This document shows positions 22,101-33,625 of a DNA stretch of 64,000 nt, in pieces. The position numbers were made by a program, and so were the translations under genes. This DNA comes from Branchiostoma lanceolatum (taxonomy: Eukaryota; Chordata; Leptocardii; Amphioxiformes; Branchiostomatidae), in contig NC_089729.1 in NCBI RefSeq assembly GCF_035083965.1, forward strand, positions 15,116,964 through 15,180,963, given 5' to 3'. The notes beneath the pieces are model-generated. The model saw nothing but the letters and a program-made list of their open reading frames with translations. It searched no databases and had not been told where the DNA came from. Position 1 is the stretch's first letter. Each line of letters starts with the position of its first letter.

Positions 22101-24259
22101 CAGCCCTTGAAATCCTACCTGACATTTTGGCTGCTGTACCATGACCTTACAAAAAGTATCACTTTACATACATACAATAGAATCCTCATGTTTTATAAGA
22201 GACCTGTAGTTAGTATCTTACCATGCATGTCGTAATTTCAAAGCAGAAAATGACAAGTTGTATGAGTATTGGAAGACAATATAGTTATCTGAAATAATGT
22301 ATTCTATACCTGAAGCCCAATTGTTTAAGTACTTTTGATACAAATCCAAAGTTTGCACATTCATATATGATAACTTTTGCATTCAGAAATACATGGATAC
22401 TACACTTGATACAAATTGCAATACATGTAGGTTGCATTAATTTTCTGCGTTCTCTTACTTGACCTTAAGACAATACCTACATGTGCCTAATAGGACGGTT
22501 CCTTTAGCTTGACCGTCTTAAAATAATTTTTCAAGGGGTGATCTTAGTATGATGAAGGCCACAATAAGCTGTTTCACAGATTAAACTGCACATGTCAAAG
22601 TTGAAGGTCCCTGAGACATAAACAAAACATGTTTGGACATGTATTAAAGCATGGTCTAGACAAGAACTGTTTACAAGTTAGGGGCTTTCGCCTTTGATTT
22701 ATTACCCTCAATGCATCTAGCTGCACATGTGCAATTTGATCTGTGAACTGGCTTATTGCCGAGTAGTCTAAGCTGTGGAAGTGGCCCTGAGAAGACAAAA
22801 TATCATGACAGGTTGAAAATGCATGATTTGTACTTTGCCAAATGCATCTCAAATATTTTGTGTATCATTATGATCGTATATTATATCTGGATATATTCTA
22901 TTACACAGTAAAGCAAAGCTGCCATAGTCAATTTTTCCATTTGTCAAATTTTTCAAATATGAAATCTATCATAAACCTTTCCAGCATAACAAGCCTATTT
23001 TATTGCCAGTTCTATGCTTAAGTCTTTGATGTAGATAGATGTATATTTGTCTTAACTGTATTTCATGATCACGTTTTTCATGTTCTCTCTTTTGATCTTT
23101 TCTGGAAAGGGGGCTGATAGTTTAAGTATAGTCACTATATAGTGTAAACATGACTACCTATACTCTAAGGAACTAACCCTTACATGTACTAGTAGTAGTG
23201 TACAGTCATACTAATAACTGTATATACAAAATTGTATTGTAGGAGATATAAAGTTTGTTGTATGTGATGCCTATATATGTATAGTTACATATCCTCACTA
23301 TGATATCTTTGAAAGTAGCACTGATATCAAAGTACATGTAACAAAAAATGAAGTATGCTTTTGTCATCAAACTTTTTAACAATCTGGTGACATATTCGTA
23401 GAAACATATTCCCATACTAGAGACTAAGTTATTACAAAATTTACTGCAAAGCTAGCCATAGATTTTTGTGACGCATATTTTACATACACATGAGGCTTAA
23501 CATTATGCTGACCATTACTTAGAGAAATCTGGTAATTATCAAAAACATTATCCACTCATAATGTGCATTGTAGTTTAATTCGCATATAAATGCCATTATA
23601 TCTTACATTTTCATGCTCATTTTCTTTGCTGTATCAAAAATGACTGAAAGACATATTGGTGCAAGCTGCATTGGCAGAGAATACTATGCTCAAATGTAAA
23701 AAAAAAGGCCAGACAAAAACCTTAAATACCTTTTTGCCGTATATCTGAATTTGCACATAACCATTACATCTAACAAATAAAACGATTGATACAAAATGTT
23801 ATTTAAAAAAACCAAATGAGCCAGAGGTGACAGGTTTATTCAAATCTGCCACATAAATGAGGGAATGTAGATAAAATATCATTGATTATGGTGTTCAGCA
23901 TACCGAAACATGCCTCCACCCCCGAGGTGTAGCCAACAAAAAATAGATGATCTGGGCCAAGATTCTCTTCTCAGCTGTAATTTTGCAAACACATAGAACA
24001 GCTGCTTTATAAAACGGAAGTTCTTTGGAAGCCCTTACTGTATCTGTTACCTGTACGACATGTTTAGCTTTGCTTAGTTGATTGTCCAAGTTGTTTTTAT
24101 ACTTTGTGTAATGATCTTTAATTCTTTATACAATCTGCTACTTTTAAGTACAGTACTATCAAGGCTATGTTTACAAAAAATGTCATGGTAGCTGTAGTCT
24201 TGTTGTAAGCATGGTATCAATGAAAGACTTTTAAAATCGGTGGACTGTGTCACGGTGGT
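19156..24259. other. MOSMO 3' flank and convergent intergenic region
   Basis: No coding exon is recognised. AATAAA signals at 19848-19853 and 19857-19862 could end a MOSMO transcript of about 0.7 kb 3' UTR, with further candidates near 20312-20335. A DNA-transposon-like element fills 20367-20990. A CA-rich stretch lies near 21323-21405. The rest, to the stop of the minus-strand gene at 24260, is AT-rich and shows nothing I can name. Confidence 0.45.
20367..20990. mobile_element. Non-autonomous DNA transposon with about 34-bp TIRs
   Basis: The ends read GGCCACAGCAAGTAA (20370 onward) and its complement (to 20987), and mirrored GGATGACATC lies further in. The TIRs extend about 34 bases with few mismatches. 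TTA flanks both sides (20367-20369 and 20988-20990), a possible target duplication. Internally, a block of about 125 bases carrying GCATATGAATACCCAGTGT is present twice (about 20520-20630 and 20625-20740). It encodes no transposase. Confidence 0.7.
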
Positions 24260-27200
24260 TCAGTTTGCTGTGCTTGTTGGTGGTTTCTCCGTCTGTTGTT
24301 GGTAAGGGGGAGGGGGGGCCTGAGGGGTGCCAGTTGTGGGGAGGGGGGCTGTTTCACCACCAGATCTGTCTTGAGCTGCAGAAAGACTGCTTGCAGACCT
24401 CTTGATTTGACGAGCCCTGTGAACATGCAAACAGATGTCTGAGATATACCGCGTCACTGGATCCGTGTTGCTGATCAAGGACAACTAGGACACCCCTATG
24501 TTCCAATGCCCCTATGTTCCAACACCTCATTCCGATGTCCTTGTGCTCTTACACCCCTTTGTTATTAGGATCGGGTTAGTAGATGTCCGAACATAGGTGT
24601 GTTGGAAAGCATAATGTTGCCGGAACATATGGGTGTCAGAACATAGGAGTTTTACCTTTTACAACACCGTAGTTCAGCTTGGAAATTGATTAGGTACAAG
24701 CTATGGAAGGCACTGATTAGTTTTTGCTATTTTTTCATATTGCGTACTGTCACTTTCCTTGTAGTGTGCTGATAGCGTTTCACATCAAGAACAAGGGATG
24801 GCCAGTCACCATGTAAATGATAACAACCCAACCAGTTTTGATTCACTTTCAGCACCAGGGACAGTCCCAGAGCAGCTAATGAAGTGTAAATATTGTTTTA
24901 GCACCAAGGACATCACCAGTGCAATGAAATGTAAATCATTACATAGTTGTTTACACAACAACAAAAAAGGTGCCATGTGTCACTTTGGTTGCACCTAGGT
25001 GAAATTGGGGAATTTTGGCTCCGCCCCTGGGGTGCAACCAAAAAATATCAACAGCATTTCAGCACTAAGGACATGGCCTGTAGAATATGTGTAATGCAGT
25101 ATGGAAGTATCTCAGGTAAGAATGTTACCTGTCATCTTGCCTCCCTCCTTCCTCTGTGAGAAGGTGCTCCTGAGAGGTGTAGGGTGGGGGTGGGGGGAGT
25201 GACTCCCCAGGGCTGGGGAGGGTACACCCATACTGTGCCGTAGGTCTGACGTTGTTGATGGTGTACTCATACGGTGGGAGGGTGTTTTCTGGCGGGTTCG
25301 AACCTACGTGGATGCTAGGTTGGATGGTGCCATCTGGAGCCAGCGTGAAACTAATTAGGGTCATGTCTGAAAAAGGATTCAAGGACAGGTTTGAATCATT
25401 TGCGAGCAAACGCAGAATATTTCATTCCCAATCTTTTGTAGGATAGTCCAGTGTGTGGATTTCAGTAAAAAATAAAGAATCCTTTATTTTACAACCATAT
25501 GCAAATTCAAGTAAGAAATAATATTATTTGATCAAGAAACATTTTCTCAATTGACAGTAGTTAGTTGACAGTCTTTCAATACACACACTTTACCAAAAAA
25601 AATCACAAAGAATTGTTTTCAGCTTCCGTGTTATCCAAGTTCTTAACATAAAGCCTTCAAAACACATGTGGCTGATTCTGGTTAACATGTATACAGTTTG
25701 TTAGCAAGAATAAAAATACAGACAATATGAAATATAGCAAATTTTGCTATTAAACAGATGTTGCTGGGCGGTCCACCATAAGCGCGATTTATCAGATTGA
25801 TACATCCCATGTCATTTAAAACTCTGTATTCATGTATGTATATATAAATGTAGTAGACCTTACAAAACTCGCTGTACGTTTGTTGTGTCAATAAAAATTG
25901 TTTAGATGAAAGACTAAAGAACCACTGTATGCAATTGCTATTGCCTTAACAGTCAATTACTGTAACATATTGGATAACAGATCGATCGTTAGTCCCACCA
26001 GCTTTACGCCGGTATCAATCTATCCGTGTGCATAAAAGATGACGAGAGGTGACGCTCACCCGCTATGGACTCCCACTCTCTCTGCTGATGCTCGTGGGCC
26101 TCCCGGGCCTCTCTTCGCGCGCTCACACAACATCCGATGGCACAGATGACCAGCAGTACACCCAACACTGGGGAACAATATTACAACAAGTATGCAACCC
26201 GTCAAATTACAACCTTAAGAACTGAAATACACCAAATACAACAGATATGCAACCCTTAAAATCATAACCATCAAAAGTAAAATATACCCAACACAGCAGC
26301 CTCAGGTATGCAACCCTTCAAATTACAACCTTCAGCACTATAGTATACGAAATACAACAGATATACAACCCTTCAAATTACAACCTTCAGTACTATAATA
26401 ACCAAATACTGGGGAACAATCTTACAACAAGTATACAACCCTTCAAATTGCAACCTTCAGTACTATATAATACACCAACTTCTAGGGAACAATATTACAA
26501 CAGGTGTGCAACCCTTCATATTACAACCTTCAGCACTATAATACACCAAATACGGCAGGTATGCAGTCCTTCAAATTACAACCTTCAGAACTACAATATA
26601 CCAAATACAACAGGTATACAACCATTTAGTACTCCAAATACTTGGGAACAGTTTACCCTCAAATTGCAATTTTAAACACGGTAATATCCAACAGAAATAC
26701 ACCCCTCTTAAATAATACCTTAAGAGCAAATGTCTGTAAGGATCAAACAATGGTGGCAGGGGTCAAAAAATCGATTCGGCTCATATTTTGCACAGTGATA
26801 GTACTTGGCCCACTATCCCTCAAAATAGCTTTCTTTTTGCTCAACTTCGATTGTTGCCATGGCAACGGGCCAAACAAGTTTTGGGGCCATTTTCCCTGAT
26901 TTGGGTATGTCAAAAACATGAAAATTGGCCCATTTTAGAACATGATTACGAGCAGGTGCTTAGATTCAACGGGAAAACAAAAACTGGGTTAAAAAGAGCA
27001 ACTATTCAGCTTTACTAGAATAGCTCGGAAGTTTTTAGAAATTCAAGTTGAAGTGCTTGGGCAACCTCAAAACAATACAGTGTTTGTAGCTTGTGAAAAA
27101 AGGTAATTTTGTCCCAACTTTGAAACGCTGTAAGTCCAAAGATGGTGTTTTGTTTTGCTTCAAATTTACATCATATATACAACCAAGTAGTAGCTATCAG

Positions 27201-30200
27201 GTACTAGTTTTCAAATTTTGGTATCTTATTTGGTTGTAACGTAACTGTCCTCAGAAGTAGGTCATTTTTCATGTTTGACGAAAAATATGATGTTGGGCCA
27301 TATTTAAAGCCCAATATATGAGAAAGTAAAAAAGGGATCTGATTTAAATTCATGTCAAAGGTAACCCTATGCATGTTCTATCAAATGAATGGTTGCAAAG
27401 GTTGATGTCTTATTTCGTTGCTGTGTACTTGTCCCTAAAAGTAGGCCATATTTTCGACATATGCAGAAATCAACATTTTTGGCTAACTTTGAAGCCCTGA
27501 AAAAGTCAAAGTAGGATGTTTTTACAATTCAATCCTTTTTCAAATGTACCCCTGTGTGTTGTCTATCAAATGAATGCCTGCAAAGATTGGTGTCTTGTTT
27601 CGTTTCCGTGGACTTGTCCCTAAAAGTAGGCCATATTTTCGACATATGCGGAAACCAACATTTGTGGATACTTTGAAGCCCTGAAGATGTCAAAGTAGGG
27701 TGTTTTTTTTTCAATTCAATCTCTTTCCATATGTTCCCCTGTGTGTTGTCTATCATCTGAATGCCTGCAAAGGTTGGTGTCTTGATTCGTTGCTGTGTAC
27801 TTGTCCCTAAAAGTAGGCCATATTTTCAACATATGCGGAAACCAACATTTTTGACTAACTTTGAAGCCCTGAAAAAGTCAAAGTAGGATGTTTTTTCAAT
27901 TCAATTCAATCTTTTGTAAGATGTTTCCCTGTGTGTTGTCTATCATCTGAATGCCTGCAAAGTTGGTGTCCTGTTTCGTTGCTGTGTATTTGTCTCTAAA
28001 AGTAGGCCATATTTTCGACATATGCAGAAATCAACATTTTTGGCTAACTTTGAAGCCCTGAAAAAGTCAAAGTAGGATGTTTTTACAATTCAATCCTTTT
28101 TCAAATGTACCCCTGTGTGTTGTCTATCAAATGAATGCCTGCAAAGATTGGTGTCTTGTTTCGTTTCCGTGGACTTGTCCCTAAAAGTAGGCCATATTTT
28201 CGACATATGCTGAAATCAACATTTTTGGATACTTTGAAGCCCTGAAGATGTCAAAGTAGGATGTTTTTTTCAATTCAATCTCTTTTCACATGTTCCCCTG
28301 TGTGTTGTCTATCATCTGAATGCCTGCAAAGATTGGTGTCTTGATTCGTTGCTGTGTACTTGTCCCTAAAAGTAGGCCATATTTTCAACATATGCGGAAA
28401 CCAACATTTTTGGCTAACTTTGAAGCCCTGAAAAAGTCAAAGTAGGATGTTTTTTCAATTCAATCCTTTTTCAAATGTACCCCTGTGTGTTGTCTATCAA
28501 ATGAATGCCTGCAAAGATTGGTGTCTTATTTCGTTTCCGTGGACTTGTCCCTAAAAGTAGGCCATATTTTCGACATATGCGGAAATCAACATTTTGGCTA
28601 ACTTTGAAGCCCTGAAAAAGTCAAAGTAGGATGTTTTTTCAATTCAATCTTTTGTGAGAAGTTTCCCTGTGTGTTGTCTATCATCTGAATGCCTGCAAAG
28701 TTGGTGTCCTGTTTCGTTGCTGTGTATTTGTCTCTAAAAGTAGGCCATATATTCGACATTTGCGGAAATCAACATTTTTGGCTAACTTTGAAGCCCTGAA
28801 GATGTCAAAGTAGGATGTTTTTTCAATTCAATCTTTTATCAGAAGTACCCCGGTGTATTGTCTATGAAATGAATGCTTGCAAAGGTTTTTGTCTTGCTTT
28901 GCTGCCGTGGGCTTGTCCCTAAAAGTAGGCCATACTTTGCAAATTCAGAAACTAGTGTTTTTTGACTATGTTTCAGAAAGGATGCTTAGAAAATGTCAAA
29001 GTAGGATATCTTTTAAAAAGATAGCCAAAAAACACTAGTTTCTGTATATATGCAAAGTATGGCCTACTTTTAGGGACAATTCCACGGCAACAAAGCAAGA
29101 CACAAACCTTTGCAAGCATTCATTTCATAGACAATACACAGGGGTACTTCTGATAAAAGATTGAATTGAAAAAAACATCCTACTTTGACATCTTCAGGGC
29201 TTCAAACATAGCCCAAAATGTCAATTTCCACACATGCCCAAAATATTGCCCACTTTTAGGGACAAGTACACAGCAACGAAACAAGACACCAACATTTGCA
29301 GGCATTCAATTGATAGACAACACACGGGTACATTTGAAAAAGGATTGAATTGAAAAAACATCCTACTTTGACTTTTTCAGGGCTTCAAAGTTAGCCAAAA
29401 ATGTTGATTTCTGCATATGTCGAAAATATGGCCTACTTTTAGGGACAAGTACACAGCAACGAATCAAGACACCAACCTTTGCATGCATTCAGATGATAGA
29501 CAACACACAGGGGAACATGTGAAAAGAGATTTAATTGAAAAAACATCCTACTTTGACATCTTCAGGGCTTCAAAGTATCCAAAAATGTTGATTTCCGCAT
29601 ATGTCGAAAATATGGCCTACTTTTAGGGACAAGTCCACGGAAACGAAACAAGACACCAATCTTTGCAGGCATTCATTTGATAGACAACACACAGGGGTAC
29701 ATTTGAAAAAGGATTGAATTGTAAAAACATCCTACTTTGACTTTTTCAGGGCTTCAAAGTTAGCCAAAAATGTTGATTTCTGCATATGTCGAAAATATGG
29801 CCTACTTTTAGGGACAAGTACACAGCAACGAAATAAGACATCAACCTTTGCAACCATTCATTTAATAGAACATGCATAGGGTTACCTTTGACATGAATTT
29901 AAATCAGATCCCTTTTTTACTTTCTCATATATTGGGCTTTAAATATGGCCCAACATCATATTTTTCGTCAAACATGAAAAATGACCTACTTCTGAGGACA
30001 GTTACGTTACAACCAAATAAGATACCAAAATTTGAAAACTAGTACCTGATAGCTACTACTTGGTTGTATATATGATGCAAATTTGAAGCAAAACAAAACA
30101 CCATCTTTGGACTTACAGCGTTTCAAAGTTGGGACAAAATTATCTTTTTTCACAAGCTACAAACACTGTATTGTTTTGAGGTTGCCCAAGCACTTCAACT

Positions 30201-31127
30201 TGAATTTCTAAAAACTTCCGAGCTATTCTAGTAAAGCTGAATAGTTGCTCTTTTTAGCCCAGTTTTTGTTTTCCCGTTGAATCTAAGCACCTGCTCGTAA
30301 TCATGTCCTAAAATGAGCCAATTTTCATGTTTTTGACATACCCAAATCAGGGAAAATGGCCCCAAAACTTGTTTGGCCCGTTGCCATGGCAACAATCGAA
30401 GTTGAGCAAAAAGAAAGCTATTTTGAGGGATAGTGGGCCAAGTACTATCACTGTGCAAAATATGAGCCGAATCGATTTTTTGACCCCTGCCACCATTGTT
30501 TGATCCTTACAGACATTTGCTCTTAAAGTACGACACACTAGAAAAACAACACATACCTGCATACATGGAGACAACCCTTTCATTTGAAATTACAACCGAG
30601 GGCACTGGGGTTATACACCCAATATATATATATGTGTGTGAGCAACCCTTTCAATTACACCCGTTTAAGTTACAACCTGAATCCTTGTAATACACAGAAA
30701 AAACACCAGGAATGCAACTCTTAAATTTGATTACACCCTCAGACACTGATACACCAAGAAGACAACATAGACAACCCTTCACTAGATTATAGCCTCTGAC
30801 ACTGAAATACACTGGGCAAACAACAGGAATGCAGCCCTTATCAACATTACAACCTCAGCAACAAGCAACATAGATAACCCTACAAATTACGATCTTAAGC
30901 ACTGTAGTACACCTGGAAAAAACATAACCCTTCAAAGTTGCAACCTTAGACTCTGTAAGACACGGGAAAACACATGTGCATGAATGCAACCTTTTAGAAA
31001 ACGTCATGTGCTGCAATGCACTGGGAAAACAACATATTCAACCCTTAAAATCGCACCCTTCTGCACTGTGATACCGATACAATAACATGCATGGCTTTGT
31101 ATGTATTGCCCCCCCCCCCCTCCCACG

Positions 31128-31222
<95 letters not shown>

Positions 31223-32178
31223 AGAGCCCCATGGAATTATCTAATCTTCACCACTCCATTTCAGGCTTTAACTGACCGGACAAACTGTACATCAATGAAG
31301 TTAGTCCCAAAATTACGTTATACGCTACAGTATATCTACTATGTAGATTCTGTTATACCCCATTGCTACTCTTTGTAAACTTCAGATACCTAACAACAAC
31401 AAGCCTTTTTGTTTATCAATACATTCATTCTTCGTATTCTTTAATCATTTAGAATAGTTAAGAATCCATTGAATAGATACGTTATTGAGGTATGGGGTCA
31501 TCTAACTCAATAAAACTATCAATTGCAAACCTTATTTCTAACCAAATGTTAGGGGCATTCCACAATCACATTTATTTAACATATTATTACAGCATAAACA
31601 TTACCTGTCCATTAAGATGATTATCATGAAATCTAGGTCAACCATCATTTTATATTAAACCCATTGCCCCAAAGCTGACCTCGTTTTGCATATTGACATT
31701 GAAAATTACAATAACATTAGGTTGTTGTTCCTTTATAACGTTAACATCAATGATATTATGCTCAGATAAATCTGTAGGAATTTCTCATATCGATAAATAA
31801 ATCGTTAGTTTCTTTCACTTACCTACAAAATACGAGTAAGCCCACATCGCTTGTATGTGTGCTTGTGTTAAGTAAGAAATAGTATGCGGTAAATGCTATA
31901 TTTATAACAGTGTTATATTACAGTTAATGGCTTAGGTCGGTTACCATGCGAGCCTATCTATATAGTAAGTAAATGGATAGCGGTAAGGGAGAATATTGGA
32001 ACTCACCCAAAAGACTGGGCCCCACATGTCGGAAGGCCACTTTGAGGTTGGTACCGTACCCCAGGCTAGTTTGCAACACGCCGACCAACCCAAGAAACAT
32101 GCCTAAAAATAACATGCAGATCCCGCACACCAGTTTAGCGTGCCCCGGGCCTTGCTGGACGTGGCCGTTACGAATCAT
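24260..32178 (-). CDS. Two-TM membrane protein with twin PPPPY motifs, TMEM174/TMEM171-like
   Basis: Four exons on the minus strand: 32178-32007 (ATG), 26167-26060, 25366-25129 and 24416-24260 (stop), with phases 1, 1 and 2 in agreement, giving 224 aa. TM1 is KLVCGICMLFLGMFLGLVGV. TM2 spans the exon 1-2 junction (HVGPSLL|VLGVLLVICAIGC) and is followed by CC, a possible palmitoylation site, and an Arg/Glu-rich juxtamembrane stretch. The cytoplasmic tail has MTLISFTLAPDGTIQPSIHV, then PPPPPYTSQEHLL and, in the last exon, APPPPYQQQ. PPxY motifs bind WW domains such as those of NEDD4 ligases. The layout (two TMs, GPxLL before TM2, IxFxx-Gx then PPPY) recalls TMEM174 and TMEM171, but family assignment is inferred. 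Intron 1 is 5.8 kb and full of repeats. Confidence 0.75.
24487..24660. repeat. Dispersed CCTATGTTCC inverted-repeat family, copy 1
   Basis: Repeats of a unit like CACCCCTATGTTCCAA on the left (24490-24545) are mirrored by GGAACATA(T/G)GGGTGT and GAACATAGG on the right (24590-24655). Between them is a GGATCGGGTTAG spacer. Related copies lie at about 60836-60935 and 61466-61735, and a worn one near 44548-44650. It lies just downstream of exon 3 inside the last intron's 3' end of the TMEM174-like gene. Confidence 0.6.
24848..25078 (+). promoter_or_regulatory. Three RE1-like motifs (REST/NRSF-type)
   Basis: At 24848-24868, 24897-24917 and 25058-25078 the sequence has the two RE1 halves: AGCACC or AGCACT, then GGACAG or GGACAT, with native spacing. 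Against the vertebrate 21-base consensus they match at 18, 17 and 17 positions by hand count. The first two lie within a tandem duplication of about 50 bases (both followed by TGTAAAT). They sit in the last intron of the TMEM174-like gene. Sites may be repeat-derived. Confidence 0.4.
26168..26719. repeat. Minisatellite of about 60-65-bp units, left part
   Basis: Imperfect tandem units with the order CAACCCTTCAAATTACAACCTTCAG, ACTATAATA and ACCAAATAC, some carrying GGGGAACAATATTACAACA. It abuts the acceptor of exon 2 of the TMEM174-like gene, whose CTGGGGAAC is itself part of a unit. The array resumes after the palindromic element at 30527-31085. Confidence 0.7.
26720..30526. mobile_element. 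3.8-kb palindromic (foldback) element with TTAA ends
   Basis: A giant inverted repeat. It begins TTAA-GAGCAAATGTCTGTAAGG (26720) and ends with the exact complement at 30526. Left arm 26724 to about 28990; right arm about 29015-30522. The outer 650 bases of the two arms are nearly identical, implying a recent insertion or ongoing homogenisation. The inner parts are tandem monomers of about 185 bases, nine on the left and five on the right. TTAA at both ends is the target type of piggyBac, but TTAA is its own complement, so it could simply be part of the TIR. No transposase is encoded. It splits a minisatellite in intron 1 of the TMEM174-like gene. Confidence 0.85.
27420..28990. repeat. Satellite-like array of about 185-bp monomers (left arm)
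   Basis: The marker AAAGTAGGCCATA recurs at about 27438, 27622, 27808, 27998, 28183, 28368, 28553, 28735 and 28921, a spacing of 182-190 bases. Monomers alternate in type, and sequence around 27441 recurs almost exactly near 28001 and 28556. That makes a higher-order repeat of three monomers (about 555-560 bases). The complementary array at about 29060-29820 has five monomers. Confidence 0.8.
30527..31085. repeat. Minisatellite, right part
   Basis: Continues the 26168-26719 array beyond the palindromic element, with ACAACCC, TTACAACCT and CACTG blocks, but in a more degenerate form. Together the two parts span about 1.1 kb without the insertion. Confidence 0.55.
31126..31220. repeat. Long CA microsatellite
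   Basis: About 45 uninterrupted CA dinucleotides, preceded by a C-run (31109-31120) and CACGCACG. Open frames here translate to Thr-His or Cys-Val runs and are artefacts. Confidence 0.97.
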
Positions 32179-33395
32179 GTTGTTGTTGGATGCTACTAGT
32201 AGGGTTTAATATAGACTACAGCTCTGGCGATCTAGGAGGGGTACAGAAGCCGAAACGCCTCCACACAGGGGCCCCGGTAGGCATCGACGTTCCCGGAACA
32301 ATAGACATACCCTGGAAAATGGAAAGTAACGCATGGTAATTCTTAGAACGACACTCTTAAAAATATGCACACTATATTCCAAGAAATTATGTTTCTGAAA
32401 AAATGTATAAGAAAATGACAACGTATCACCTTAAGATTTAAGGTTGCCAAGCCTGGAAATAAAATCCACGCTACGTCTACAATACAACATCATTGCTGCT
32501 TGCAGTTCGAGAAAACATGAATTATGCAACCTATGCCAGAAACAATACCTTGTACAATTGATGTTCATCAGATGTGAGGCCTTGGTATGTACCGTGCATC
32601 CAAGCTATCCACGCGTTTGAAGTTTACCGACCACTATTCCACGCGCGTTTTGGTAAAAGCCATAGATTATGCAAATCATAGGGTAATAACTTGCCTCAAG
32701 CGGAACGTGACCTGTACGAAACGTATTCCAGTCGGGCTGCACTATATTAATGTACGTGTGGGCCAGCTGCACTCTCGTTGTAAGGGATTATTATGCATGA
32801 CAGTTAGGTGTTTATGCAGACCATTCGTAAAAGAACATCAAAATTAGACAAATCTATTAACTTCAAGAAGCTATACTGTGGAGTCAGGTACCAGTATTAT
32901 ATCCATATTTGCTTATAGAAAATTAGATAGTTAAGGTATTTGAGTAAGGTATTTTATCACATCGAGATTTTTTCTTGCAAGGAATCAAAATTGAAATTTG
33001 ACAAAAGCCAAACTCATTTTGGAAAGAAGCCCAGCGCAAAGACAGGGATTTTAGGTGCATTCAAAAATGCTGTATTTTGATGAATTATGAATACTTTTTG
33101 CGTGATTAAATGAATTCGGTTATATTGTACGTAAATGTCTCAGAATCGATAAATGATACTCTGAGATGAAAAAAAAGATCAAGTAAAAATTTGCATGGCA
33201 ATAATGCAGAAACAAAAAGAGGTGATTCTATCTATTAACCGCTTCATAAAAACACTTTCACAAAAAAATAAGCGACTATGAGTCAATTAATTTTCTCCCC
33301 ATATTTGTGAAAAAGAAAAGACACATTTCGAAAAAAATCAACAAAATTGTGTGACAGTTACTACTTTCGGTACCTACAAGAAATCGTTTTCTAAT

Positions 33396-33625
33396 TAGCC
33401 TGGAAACCAGATCCTTCGAGCGATGCGAGACGATAACCCTTTTTGCCAAGGGAAGGCTTAGTAGGGGACAGAGTTGACACCCGGTCCCTCTTGGCAGCTG
33501 ATCTCTAATATCTACCCCGCGCGAGAGTTAATTAGGGGCCCGTGTGCTATCTGTGGCGCCGGGGCAAGTTGCTTCCCCTGCCGAAGGATTAGCGATTGGA
33601 GCGCGGTGGTCTGGTACCCAGGCTA
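33396..33625. mobile_element. MITE-like element with TAGCCTGG ends
   Basis: The left end TAGCCTGGAAACCAGATCC is mirrored by GGTCTGGTACCCAGGCTA at the right. The inside is markedly GC-rich compared with its AT-rich surroundings. TA at both ends may be the target duplication. Confidence 0.6.

Noticed and set aside
27529..29626. Several 60-75-codon frames in the foldback element
   Set aside because: They repeat with the 185-base monomers, on both strands, and match no transposase.
31004..31378. Frames encoding Cys-Val or Thr-His runs
   Set aside because: They are translations of the CA microsatellite.
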